Shown: positions 24,192 to 33,985 of the stretch, piece after piece
How the letters are laid out: the number at the start of each line of letters is the position of its first letter
How positions within the stretch are numbered: the first letter of the stretch is position 1
Origin: FEN-1073 sp963780865
GTDB taxonomy: Bacteria > Chloroflexota > Anaerolineae > Anaerolineales > RBG-16-64-43
Assembly (NCBI GenBank): GCA_963780865.1
Contig: CAWADT010000009.1
Location: forward strand, 62,001 to 126,000
Length of the DNA: 64,000 nucleotides
Direction: 5' to 3'
Notes under the pieces: generated by a model
Seen by the model: the letters and a program-made list of their open reading frames with translations, nothing else
What the model was told of the DNA's origin: nothing
The model's database searches: none
Translations under genes and position numbers: made by a program

Positions 24192-25025
24192 TCAAACGCG
24201 CTTGGCCAGCCAGGCTTCCACATCCCCAAGAACGCGCTCGTGTTCCGGCTCGTTGAATATCTCGTGATACAACCCGGGGTAAATCTTCAGCGTCTTGTCT
24301 TTGGAGCCGGCTTTCTCGTAGAGAATCTGCGCGCCGTCCGGATCGACCAGGTGGTCGTCGCCGCCTTGCATGGCAAGAAACGGTAGGGTGATTTTCTTCG
24401 TCTCGGCCGAGACGCGATTGAGCGCCCGGAGCATTTCCGCAGCCAGCCGGGCGGTGGTTTTCCCGTGGAAGACCAACGGGTCGTTGGCGTACGCCTTCAC
24501 CACCTCCGGGTCGCGGGAGATGGTGCTTGGATCCACGGGCAGTACACCCGCCATCGGGGAAAGAATCGAAAGAACCCTGCCCGCAATGACGGTTCCTTGC
24601 GAAATATGCGCAGCGACTTTGACAACCGGCGCCGAGAAGATGGCGCCCTGGAATTCGGCCTGATGGTCGAGCAGGTAATAGGCTGCGATCAGCCCGCCGA
24701 TGCTGTGGCTGAGCAGGAAAATGGGCTTGCCCGGCTGCCATTGCTTTACCATGGCCATGTACGCCTCGAAAACAATGGAGAAATCGTCGAACCGCTCGAC
24801 ATATTCCCGCGGCCCGTCGGATTTCCCGTGGCCGATATGATCCACCCCGTACACGACGTATCCGAGCGGGACGAAGTGATTGACCACATTCATATACCGG
24901 CCCGAATGCTCGCCCAGTCCGTGAACGAATGGCAGCACGGCTTTCGGCTCCCCGTCGGGCAGCCAGGCTTGATAGAAAATGTGATTATTCCGAATGCCCT
25001 TGAACTTGCCTTCGATGTGATTCAT
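24192..25025 (-). CDS. Alpha/beta hydrolase, lysophospholipase-like (copy 2, altered nucleophile elbow)
   Basis: A 277-aa paralogue of the adjacent lipase, colinear throughout. The oxyanion-hole motif is FVHGLGEHSGRY, the acid lies in GGDDHLVDPDGA and the histidine in YPGLYHEIFNEPE. The nucleophile elbow reads SHSIGG rather than GHSMGG: Ser108 is kept but residue 106, normally glycine, is serine. Enzymes with a non-Gly residue here exist, so activity is probably retained with a changed fit. It lies upstream of copy 1 on the same strand, with a ribosome-binding AAGGAGATC just before the ATG. Confidence 0.87.
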   Translation of the reverse strand: MNHIEGKFKGIRNNHIFYQAWLPDGEPKAVLPFVHGLGEHSGRYMNVVNHFVPLGYVVYGVDHIGHGKSDGPREYVERFDDFSIVFEAYMAMVKQWQPGKPIFLLSHSIGGLIAAYYLLDHQAEFQGAIFSAPVVKVAAHISQGTVIAGRVLSILSPMAGVLPVDPSTISRDPEVVKAYANDPLVFHGKTTARLAAEMLRALNRVSAETKKITLPFLAMQGGDDHLVDPDGAQILYEKAGSKDKTLKIYPGLYHEIFNEPEHERVLGDVEAWLAKRV

Positions 25026-25137
25026 AAGATCTCCTTATCCGGTTGATCTTATTGATTTTACAACCTATCTCGCGCGGCGGAATGTAAATTTTTTGTATAG
25101 AGATATAGTACCCGTATAAATCGGCAAGTTAACAGAC

Positions 25138-25809
25138 TTAACCCAAAACCACCAACCCGATGGATAGGGCGATCAACAACTGGCCGGAATAGTAGGTTGC
25201 GAGGATGATTGCCTGCCCCAGGCGGAACGGCCGGCGAAAGCGGTTGATCGCCAGCGTCGCGTCGGAAGCAAAAAACAGCAGGGCGCCGATTGCGGCGGAA
25301 AGCGTGCCCGCCGAAAAGCGGGCTAGGCCGCGGCTGACGGCCAGGGCGACCATTACCACGATGACGGAAACATACAAACTCACGGCTCCCCTTAGGGTTT
25401 GAGATAATTTCGGCCAAAGATACGATAGTATCGCCGCACCGACGAGCGCGAGCGGAAGGACGGGCCATAGAAAACCAATGGCCGGCGCGCCGGCGAGAAA
25501 GGCGAAGATGTAGCAGATGTGCGCGAACAGGAAACTGACAAGGCCGAAGAGAAAACGGTTGCCGGGCAACATGAGCCAGACATCGCCAAACAGGGAGAAG
25601 AGCAGGCCGAGGCATATGGCGCGAGCGTACGGGTCGGATCGAACGGTGCCGGGCAGCAGCGCCGCGAGAATAATCAGTATGGTTGTGAGCGGTTTAAAAA
25701 TAAGGAAGAGCGTGCGGTATGGCGGACGGAGGTAGTACACAACAATGGCCAGGCTGGCCGATAGAATGACGGCTAGGCTGAGGAGGGGCAGGAGCAAGTT
25801 CAACGCCAT
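25138..25809 (-). CDS. Lysoplasmalogenase (YhhN family) membrane protein
   Basis: A 223-aa integral membrane protein with about eight hydrophobic helices. The family block RAICLGLLFSLFGDVWLML and the later ALLFFASDATLAINRF carry the conserved acidic residues of YhhN/TMEM86 lysoplasmalogenases, which hydrolyse the vinyl-ether bond of lysoplasmalogens. Its place just upstream of two lysolipase-like genes on the same strand fits a lysophospholipid-recycling cluster. Start set at 25809 (MALNLLLPLLS) with GAGGTG upstream; a longer start adds a soluble leader with no support. Confidence 0.85.
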   Translation of the reverse strand: MALNLLLPLLSLAVILSASLAIVVYYLRPPYRTLFLIFKPLTTILIILAALLPGTVRSDPYARAICLGLLFSLFGDVWLMLPGNRFLFGLVSFLFAHICYIFAFLAGAPAIGFLWPVLPLALVGAAILSYLWPKLSQTLRGAVSLYVSVIVVMVALAVSRGLARFSAGTLSAAIGALLFFASDATLAINRFRRPFRLGQAIILATYYSGQLLIALSIGLVVLG

Positions 25810-25903
25810 GCTACACCTCGTTTGGACATGATGGAGGCTCCGTAAAAACACCGAATCTGTTACGAGCAAACCTCGCGCAACTCTTTGCGTCGCTTACTCT
25901 CCC

Positions 25904-25947
25904 CCCTTTCATCCCCCCATTTTCTTTTAGAAAATGGGGGGAAAGGG
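25904..25947. repeat. Palindrome related to the MITE core at 23989
   Basis: CCCTTTCATCCCCCCATTTTCT and its inverse AGAAAATGGGGGGAAAGGG form a hairpin similar to the core of the family C copy between the lipases, here without the TGAAAAA ends. It lies between lysoplasmalogenase and glycerol kinase. Confidence 0.6.
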
Positions 25948-26034
25948 TTTTTTTTTGGGGGGCGGGGAGATAGGAAATCGGAATCGGAGAAGCAGCCATA
26001 ATCTAAAGGAGTACCCCACCGCGTCCGCCGCCTT

Positions 26035-27562
<1,528 letters not shown>

Positions 27563-27571
27563 CGAGCGCCT

Positions 27572-27665
27572 CTTTTTCCCTCACCCTTAATCCCTCTCCC
27601 AGCTTACCCCCGCTTCGCGAGGGCAGGTGCTGGGGGAAGGATGGGATGAGGGTCGGATGAGGGGA
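27572..27665. repeat. Family A palindromic element between glpK and the DUF1667 gene
   Basis: TCCCTCACCCTTAATCCCTC and GGATGGGATGAGGG ends bound CTCTCCCAGC...GCTGGGGGAAG, with an inserted CGCTTCGCGAGGGCAGG loop. It separates two genes of the same cluster. Confidence 0.7.
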
Positions 27666-27667
27666 GA

Positions 27668-28042
27668 TTATTCGCGGGAAATTCCTGCCGGCGGCAGGCT
27701 GCGGGTGGTGACGATATTCACGCCGCTTCCGCGGTAATCTTTGATCAGTACCGTTCCGCAAACGGCGGGAAGACGGACCGATTGCTCCGCAAGATCTCCG
27801 ATCAGCCCGGTGATGAGCTCGCGGGGAAGCGCCTTGTCGGTTCGCACGGGGATATAGGGGAACGCCCGTGAATCGGTTCGAACGACGGCGGTGACCACCC
27901 GCTTGGGGGCGAGCATCTCCTCCCGGCCGTACACCTCTCCCTTCGGGCAGCGGTTCCCCGTGACGGAGATTTCTCCCTCGGCCTTCATTTCAATGGTGAG
28001 CTTGCACCCGATCGGGCAGACGATGCAAACCATCTCGCGCAT
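27668..28042 (-). CDS. DUF1667 cysteine-motif protein of the glycerol 3-phosphate oxidation cluster
   Basis: A 124-aa protein with two cysteine pairs, CIVCPIGC at the N-terminus and NRCPKG in the middle, which could bind an iron-sulfur cluster or zinc. DUF1667 proteins are regularly encoded next to GlpA/GlpB-like oxidoreductases, as here, and are thought to be a subunit or electron carrier of that complex. The rest (RVVTAVVRTDSRAFPYIPVRTDKALPR) is typical of the family. Start at 28042 chosen since GGAGG lies seven bases upstream. Gene order G3P dehydrogenase, FAD oxidoreductase, DUF1667, glycerol kinase supports a glycerol catabolic unit. Confidence 0.85.
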   Translation of the reverse strand: MREMVCIVCPIGCKLTIEMKAEGEISVTGNRCPKGEVYGREEMLAPKRVVTAVVRTDSRAFPYIPVRTDKALPRELITGLIGDLAEQSVRLPAVCGTVLIKDYRGSGVNIVTTRSLPPAGISRE

Positions 28043-28109
28043 CACACCCTCCGTGCGGATGAATGGACGCGTCGATTCCGCTTCCCGGTTAAAGACCGGT
28101 TCATCGTCT

Positions 28110-29364
28110 TCATCGGATCGCCACCTCCAGGCAATTTTCCTCGTCAAGGCTAAGCGCGGGAAAGTCGTCGGGCCGCAGGTTGAGACGGATCATTTCCGAC
28201 GGCTGCACGTGCGGGAGTTTCCGCTTTTTGAATTCCACCCCGTTGAGCTGCAGGGAAAGGACCGCGTCGTTTTTCACGATAAGGGACCGCAGGTAGAGCA
28301 CGTTCTCCTGCTGCGGAGCATAGAAGTTGGGCGTCACCGAGCGGACGTTCGCTCCCGCGGTCAATCGGAATTGTCTGGCGCTCTCTCCGGCGAGATACCG
28401 GTTCACCGCTTCGTCCGCAGCGCCGCGCCTCCTCGGCCACGTAATCCACGAGGTCGTGCACGTGGAGCACGTTGCCGCAGGCGAAAATTCCCGGAGAGGC
28501 GCTCATGAGGTTGGAGTCGATGCAGGGTCCGCCGGTATCGTCGTTGAGCGGAACCCCGGCCTTGCGGGAGAGTTCGTTTTCCGGAATGAGCCCGACGGAG
28601 AGCAGCACGGTATCGCAATCCAGGCGGAAAGTCTTGGCGTAATCCGGCGCGCCGTCGGTAAGCGGGGTCACCTCCACGCCGTCCACCCGGTCGCGTCCCG
28701 TGATCCGGGAGACTATGTGGGAGAGATAGAGCGGGATGGAAAAATCATTCAGGCACTGTGAAATATTTCGCGCGAGCCCCGAGGGGTAGGGCATGATTTC
28801 CACCACGGCCAGCACCTGCGCGCCCGCAAGCTTCAGGCGGCGCGCCATGATCAGGCCGATATCCCCGGAGCCGATCACAACCGCCCGGCGGCCGGGAAGA
28901 TAGCCGTCGATGTTCATGAGCCGCTGCGCCAGGCCCGCGGTGAAGATTCCCGCGGGCCGTGTTCCGGCGATGGCCACGTTGCCCCGGTTCCTTTCGCGGC
29001 AGCCCATCGCCAGCACCACCGCGCGGCAGTCGAGCCGCAGTATGCCGTACGCTTTCCCGCAGGCGGTGACGACATGCGCTTGCTTCTCCCCGGAGATATC
29101 CAACACCGTGGTGTCGAGATAAACGTCGATTCCTTCCGCCAGCACTCTGGAGATCAACCGCTCGGCGAACTCGGGCCCGGTGAGATCGGCGCCGAATTCG
29201 TGAATTCCAAACCCGTTGTGGATGCACTGCATCAGGATTCCGCCGAGGAAATTTTCCCGGTCGACAATGGCGACCGACCGGCCGCCTTCGCGCACGGCGA
29301 GCGCGGCCGCCATCCCGGCGGCTCCGCACCCGATCACCACGGCGTCGTAGGATTTCTCAAGCAT
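28110..29364 (-). pseudogene. NAD(P)/FAD-dependent oxidoreductase (GlpB-like partner), frameshifted near its C-terminus
   Basis: FAD/NAD-linked oxidoreductase predicted to pass electrons from the G3P dehydrogenase subunit. Visible are the FAD motif VVIGCGAAGMAAALAV, ENFLGGILMQCIHNGFG, AMGCRERNRG, the NAD motif VVIGSGDIGLIMARRL and the FAD-binding end GIFACGNVLHVHDLVDYV. Just after VAEEARR, at about 28418-28426, the frame is lost: the family-like C-terminus (ADEAVNRYLAGESARQF...LEVAIR) continues in another frame and stops at 28110. One extra base, or a missing GC unit in the GCGC run, explains it. The uncorrected frame runs to 28150 with a nonsense tail. The start overlaps the upstream stop (TGATG). 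The C-terminal ~100 aa may be lost in this strain, unless the shift is an assembly error. Confidence 0.82.
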
Positions 29365-30842
29365 CAGCCGCCGCTCCCTTCGGATGCCTTTTCGCTCTGC
29401 ACATCCCGCGGCGCCTCGCCGATCCGGCCGACGACGAGTTCGCTGCCCTTCCCGCGCTTGGTGATGGCCTCGACGGGCAGCCCCGTCTCGCGCGCGATGA
29501 TCGCCAGCACGCGGTAGGTGCAGAAACCACCCTGGCAGCGGCCCATCCCCGCGCGCGTGTAGAACTTAATCCCGTCCAGGGTGGTATGCCCCTTGCGGAT
29601 GGCCTCGATCACTTCCGCTTCCGATATGCTCTCGCACCGGCAGACAATTTGGGCATAGGCCGGTTCGCGGCCGGCGAGGCCGTCCAGTTCCGGAAAGGGC
29701 ATCTCGTAGACTTTGGGGCAATGTTGGATGGAAGGCACGAAGTCCGGTTTTTCCTCGAGCGCCAGGCCGTCTTTTTGCAAAAGATTCCTGACGTATTCCG
29801 CGATCGCCGGCGCGGCGGTGAGGCCGGGGGATTGAATTCCCGCCGCCTGCACCAGGCCCGGCGCTTTTTGGGAAATGTCGATATAAAAATCGTCACCCGG
29901 CAGGGTGGGGCGCAGGCCTGCGAAAGACGTGATGATATCCCGCTTCGAAATCGCGGGCACCATGCGGGCCGCAAGCGCAAACACCCGGTGGAGATTATCG
30001 GGCGTAGTGCTCAGGTCGTCCTTTTCCTCGATCTCCACCGCGGTGGGGCCGACCATCATCGTGCCTTCCACGGTCGGGATCACGAGCACGCCTTTGGAAT
30101 TTTTCGCGGGAACAGGGAAGATCACATGGTTGGGGAATCCCGGCGCGTTGTGGTCCATCAGGAACTCTTCCCCCTTGCGGGGGATGATGTGGAATTCCTC
30201 CGCGCCGAACATCGCCGAGACCTCGTCCGCGTACAGGCCCGCGGCGTTTACGACCCGGCGGGCTTCGAGGATTTCGCCTTGCTCGGAAATAAGCTGCCAA
30301 TGGCCGCCCGCGCGCTGCGCGGCGGTGAGCTTCCAGTCGGTGAATAGTTTTACCCCGTTCTTTCGGGCATTTTCCACCAATGCAAAGACGAACCGGTAAG
30401 GCTCGATGATCCCTCCGGTGGGAGCCCACAGCCCTCCGACGGTATCGCCGTTGAGTTTGGGCTCCAGTTCGAGAATGCGTTCCCTGCCCACGATTTCAAG
30501 CTGGGGAACGCCATTGGCGATTCCCCGATCGTAGAGAGATTCCACAATTTTCAATTCTTCGGGAGAAAAGGCGACGACGAGGATTCCGACCCGGCGGAAG
30601 GGAAACCCGAGTTCCGACTGCAGCCGGTCGAACATGAAGTTCCCTTGAACCTCGAGACGCGCCTTGAGGGTGGAGGGGTTGTGGTGGAACCCGGCGTGGA
30701 TGATGCCCGAATTGGCCTTGGAGACGCCGAAGGAGACGTCTTGCCAGCGCTCCACCAGGGCGACGGAAAGATTGTAGGCCGATAGCAGCCGGGCGATGGA
30801 CGCGCCGGTGGTACCCGCCCCGATGATCGCCACGTCGAACAT
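29364..30842 (-). CDS. FAD-dependent glycerol-3-phosphate dehydrogenase-like protein with BFD-like [2Fe-2S] domain
   Basis: Oxidises glycerol 3-phosphate to dihydroxyacetone phosphate (GlpA-like, DAO family). The FAD motif VAIIGAGTTGASIARLLS is at the N-terminus, followed by the substrate-site-like SGIIHAGFHH, and TSFAGLRPTLPGDDF near residue 320. The C-terminus carries the Cys motif of a bacterioferritin-associated-ferredoxin-like domain: IVCRCESISEAEV...GRCQGGFC. Start set at 30842 (MFDVAIIG), where homology begins; ATG codons at 30869 and 30914 are possible but have no clear ribosome-binding site. First gene of the cluster; its stop is coupled to the next start. Confidence 0.85.
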   Translation of the reverse strand: MFDVAIIGAGTTGASIARLLSAYNLSVALVERWQDVSFGVSKANSGIIHAGFHHNPSTLKARLEVQGNFMFDRLQSELGFPFRRVGILVVAFSPEELKIVESLYDRGIANGVPQLEIVGRERILELEPKLNGDTVGGLWAPTGGIIEPYRFVFALVENARKNGVKLFTDWKLTAAQRAGGHWQLISEQGEILEARRVVNAAGLYADEVSAMFGAEEFHIIPRKGEEFLMDHNAPGFPNHVIFPVPAKNSKGVLVIPTVEGTMMVGPTAVEIEEKDDLSTTPDNLHRVFALAARMVPAISKRDIITSFAGLRPTLPGDDFYIDISQKAPGLVQAAGIQSPGLTAAPAIAEYVRNLLQKDGLALEEKPDFVPSIQHCPKVYEMPFPELDGLAGREPAYAQIVCRCESISEAEVIEAIRKGHTTLDGIKFYTRAGMGRCQGGFCTYRVLAIIARETGLPVEAITKRGKGSELVVGRIGEAPRDVQSEKASEGSGG

Positions 30843-30952
30843 AGGATTATTTAATTCACGATCGCTCATTGGAATCTTTGGCCGAGATACTTTCCAGTAT
30901 CTACTCAGCCCCACTCAAGCTGGAAGGAATTTCACGGGATTGATGTCCGGTT

Positions 30953-31036
30953 TTTCTCTCCCTCATCCGGCCTTCGGCCACCTTCTCCCAGCTTATGCTG
31001 GGAGAAGGGCGGGATGAGGGCGGAAGGCTGAATAGT
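30953..31036. repeat. Family A palindromic element upstream of the glycerol cluster
   Basis: CCCTCATCCGGCC...CTTCTCCCAGCTTATGCTGG...GGGCGGGATGAGGG, with the asymmetric tail GGAAGGCTGAATAGT. The whole 30843-31779 interval has no convincing gene; it holds this element and the repeat at 31385. Confidence 0.8.
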
Positions 31037-31384
31037 AAACTTTCCCAAAGTAATTTCTCTTCCACGCAGCGCTTCCCGCGGGAAAATCGCCGAGCGTGGC
31101 AAATCTTTTTCGGCGGTCGAACCCTTGCGATAGCCTACGGGGTTGGCCTCCTCGGAATTATACTCGCAGACCAGTCGCAAGCGGGCAGCGGTGACATCGA
31201 AGCGGGGAGCAAACGCCTGGAAATGAAGCGACAAAAGGACGTGGGATCTGCTGCGCAGGATATCCGTTACTGGGATTTGGCAATCAAAGGAGCGGATCAG
31301 AATCGGTCCGCCCGCATAGTGGAAGGACGAAAAGTTGCCGGCCGGATACCTTTATCCCGCTCTCGCGGGATGATGAGTACCCCG

Positions 31385-31460
31385 CAGCTTGCCCCGCATT
31401 CCTCTTTATTACTTGAAGAATGCGGGGCTTGCTGCGCAGTTCTTGGGGGTTGTGCCCTTT
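31385..31460. repeat. Dispersed repeat with GCCCCGCATTC hairpin, copy 1
   Basis: AGCTTGCCCCGCATTCCT, a short spacer, GAATGCGGGGC, then CGCAGTTCTTGGGGGTTGTG. About 75 bp are shared with 55940-56016, 24.5 kb away. The hairpin GCCCCGCATTC/GAATGCGGGGC is perfect here. Confidence 0.65.
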
Positions 31461-31779
31461 GATATCGCGTGGCTTACCGCGCGGTCATTCATTCTACAGG
31501 AATGGCAGTCCGGATTCGATACTCAAACTCTAGATCCTGGGAAAAGGCGGGAAAATGCATATTCCGATAATCGCGACCAAATCCGGAGTGACAAAAAAAT
31601 TCGGAAGGGGATTGCGGCCGGAATGGAAATCCGAGGAAGGAGAATAATTGTTCCCCTCGGCTGAAGCCTGTGACGAGCAGGTTTGTGGATTCCATCGACT
31701 GGATGTAATATCGTCCAAGAGAATCGCCGGCAGCAAAGCGTGATCCAATTTCAGATCATCTCTTATTAAGGAGAACCCC

Positions 31780-32235
31780 GTGACACGTTTGCAAGGACCG
31801 CTGGCCACACCCGGTCAATCCATTCTTTTCGGCATTCCCGTTCTGCTGATCGGTCTGGCGGTATGCGCCGCCGGCGGGGTTTCCGGAATGAAATCAGCGT
31901 CCGATCTTTCCCGAATGCAGCATGCCTCCGGATCAGTCATTCGGGTGGATAAAATTGACACCACCTTCAAACCAGTGGTGGAGTTCACCACCTCGGCGGG
32001 GAAGCAGGTGGCTTTTACCGACTCGGTTGGAGAGAGCCCGGCGGCCTACAAACCGGGTGATACGGTGGATGTAGTTTACGCGCCGGACAATCCCGAGGGC
32101 GCTAAAATCTATTCCCTCCTCACCATCGCAATGCAAATCGGATTGCCGCTACTCTGCGCGGGCTTCTTCCTAGCCACCGGTGTAATTATGATCTCCAACG
32201 GCGTCACCCGCCGCCGACAAGCCGCCCACGCATAG
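31780..32235 (+). CDS. DUF3592-type membrane protein
   Basis: A 151-aa protein with an N-terminal membrane helix (ILFGIPVLLIGLAVCAAGG), an outside beta-rich middle (ASGSVIRVDK...PVVEFTTSAGKQVAFTDSVG...YKPGDTVDVVYAPDNPEGAKI) and a second helix (IGLPLLCAGFFLATGVIMI). This is the DUF3592 layout; function is unknown. A GTG start at 31780 is supported by AAGGAG six bases upstream. It converges on the phospholipase-like gene, with a bidirectional terminator between them. Confidence 0.75.
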   Translation: MTRLQGPLATPGQSILFGIPVLLIGLAVCAAGGVSGMKSASDLSRMQHASGSVIRVDKIDTTFKPVVEFTTSAGKQVAFTDSVGESPAAYKPGDTVDVVYAPDNPEGAKIYSLLTIAMQIGLPLLCAGFFLATGVIMISNGVTRRRQAAHA

Positions 32236-32338
32236 CGGGATTGTCGTCGCAGATATTTTCCGTGCTTCGTTATGAGCCATCGTTTCAGGCGGTGATGGAT
32301 CGGAATTTCATAAAAGAGTAAATCGCTCCACCTGAAAA

Positions 32339-32369
32339 AAACCGGGAAGGTCATCGACCTTCCCGGTTT
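32339..32369. terminator. Bidirectional Rho-independent terminator
   Basis: Perfect 14-bp stem AAACCGGGAAGGTC / GACCTTCCCGGTTT with a 3-base loop. A run of A residues precedes it and TTTGATAAAA follows, so it can act on both the DUF3592 gene and the convergent phospholipase-like gene. Confidence 0.85.
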
Positions 32370-32408
32370 GATAAAACGATAGTTGATCACCGGCGGGTAA
32401 TCGGCCGC

Positions 32409-33920
32409 CTACAACACCGACGCGGGACCCGGGGCGGGGTTTAGCGGAAGAACCAGAGGCGCGCGGGGGTTTTGGGTGAAATCGAAATCCAAAAGGAGAT
32501 TGCCCAATTGCGGCGCGTTTTCGCGGACGTCCGGTCTGGGATCCGGCCGGCCGTCGGTTTTCGGATCGATCCGCTGGCCGCCCAGAAAAAGATCCTCCAT
32601 GAGCTTGACGTACGCGTCGTGGCTGAGAATTTGATGGTCGATGAATCCCTTTTTGGCGTAGGCGCTGATCACCAATCCCGGCACGCGCAATCCATAGCCG
32701 TTCAAATCCACGCGCGGCGGAACCACATTGTCGTAGAAACCTCCCCAGTCGTCCCAGGTGAGGAATACGGCCGTGCTTTCCCAATCCGGGCCCTGCATCA
32801 CGGCGTTGATCAGGCTCGTCGTCCAGGTCTGCCCATCCTTCACCAGCGCCGGCGGATGCTCGCTGTTGGGCCCGCTGGGCGTGATCCAGCTGATCGCGGG
32901 CAGCTGTCCGTCTTTCGCATCCTGATAAAAGTTGGTGACGTCCGTGATGTTCTCAAGCTGGCCGTCTTCTTTCACCGTGTCGAAGTAGGGCAGCGGATTC
33001 CAAATGCCCGGCGTTTTGGCGTCCTGATGGACCGGCGGGCAGTCGGCGGCGTCGTTGGCGCAATCCGGCTGCGTTCCCGTTTGAACATAATATTTCCAGG
33101 TGACGTTGTTCCTAAAGAGCAGATAGGTCAGGTCGGTCCAGGCATAATCGGGGGTGACTGCCGGAGATCCGCCGAGAAGACCGGCGAGGAAATCCGGGGG
33201 ATTCTGAGGGTGCTCGAGCGCATTCACGCAGCTCAGGGGATCACCGGCTTTACTGCACCGGGCCGACCACTCGGAAACCATGAACAAGTGCTGGGGCAGA
33301 CTCCAGGAGGCATTCGGCTCAAATAAGTGGTCCTGCAAAACGAAAGTTTCGGCATACGTCCAATAATTAGGAATTTCCCGGGCATCATGGTATCCCATGA
33401 CATCGGTCGCGGAGGTGCCGCCGCAATCCGGGCTGTTGGTGTTCTCGCAGCCGGCTTTCCCGCTCTCAGCCTGCGCGATGAACCCGTCCATTTTGCCGCC
33501 GTCGATGTCCGCGGTGGCGTTCGCTTGGCCGTGCGGTCCGCCGTAATTCTTTTCGGCCGTATTCAAAAACGGATAAACGCACTGCCCCGTCTTGGGATCG
33601 TTTATGCAGACTGTGAACTTGCCGTTCTGGCGCGGAAAGCCTTCCGCGCCAGGAAAAGTTCCAAAATACGTGTCGAAGGAACGATTTTCCTGCATGATGA
33701 CGACGATGTGTTTAATCTTGGCGCGGGCCAGGGCGAGGGTTTCCCCGGTCACCGTTTGGGATGCGGTCGGGAAGCCGGTCGGCGCAGGAGTTTTCCCGGC
33801 GGACGGACTGCCGCCTGACGAGCCGGCGGCCGCCGCGGGGGTAGGCTTCAACATCGCGGGGGACAAACAGGCCGCTAAAAGAAGGAAGCCCAGCAAATTA
33901 ATCAGCAGTCTTTTTTTCAT
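32409..33920 (-). CDS. Phospholipase C-type phosphoesterase lipoprotein
   Basis: A 503-aa exported phosphoesterase (PF04185-type phospholipase C/acid phosphatase). The signal peptide MKKRLLINLLGFLLLAAC has a lipobox with Cys18, followed by a Pro/Ser-rich tether. The catalytic start IKHIVVIMQENRSFDTYFG is typical, with later GPNSEHPP and TWDDWGGFYDNVVPP, which carry family-conserved Asp and His residues, and GLRVPGLVISAYAKKGFIDH. The enzyme should hydrolyse phosphate esters of lipids or nucleotides outside the cell. The next gene on the same strand is another lipoprotein hydrolase. RBS GGAAAGGAAAAACGGG before the ATG is plausible. Confidence 0.87.
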   Translation of the reverse strand: MKKRLLINLLGFLLLAACLSPAMLKPTPAAAAGSSGGSPSAGKTPAPTGFPTASQTVTGETLALARAKIKHIVVIMQENRSFDTYFGTFPGAEGFPRQNGKFTVCINDPKTGQCVYPFLNTAEKNYGGPHGQANATADIDGGKMDGFIAQAESGKAGCENTNSPDCGGTSATDVMGYHDAREIPNYWTYAETFVLQDHLFEPNASWSLPQHLFMVSEWSARCSKAGDPLSCVNALEHPQNPPDFLAGLLGGSPAVTPDYAWTDLTYLLFRNNVTWKYYVQTGTQPDCANDAADCPPVHQDAKTPGIWNPLPYFDTVKEDGQLENITDVTNFYQDAKDGQLPAISWITPSGPNSEHPPALVKDGQTWTTSLINAVMQGPDWESTAVFLTWDDWGGFYDNVVPPRVDLNGYGLRVPGLVISAYAKKGFIDHQILSHDAYVKLMEDLFLGGQRIDPKTDGRPDPRPDVRENAPQLGNLLLDFDFTQNPRAPLVLPLNPAPGPASVL

Positions 33921-33985
33921 CCCGTTTTTCCTTTCCCCGAATATCTCCCATTATGGCGGCGAGCGAGTTGATTTTGGCCGGCCTT

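Noticed and set aside
30995..31462. 155-codon plus-strand frame upstream of the DUF3592 gene
   Set aside because: It begins within a family A repeat and ends in another repeat; composition and lack of motifs suggest it is not coding.
32339..32369. Riboswitch or attenuator before the phospholipase gene
   Set aside because: It lies at the 3' end of both convergent genes, so a shared terminator explains it.
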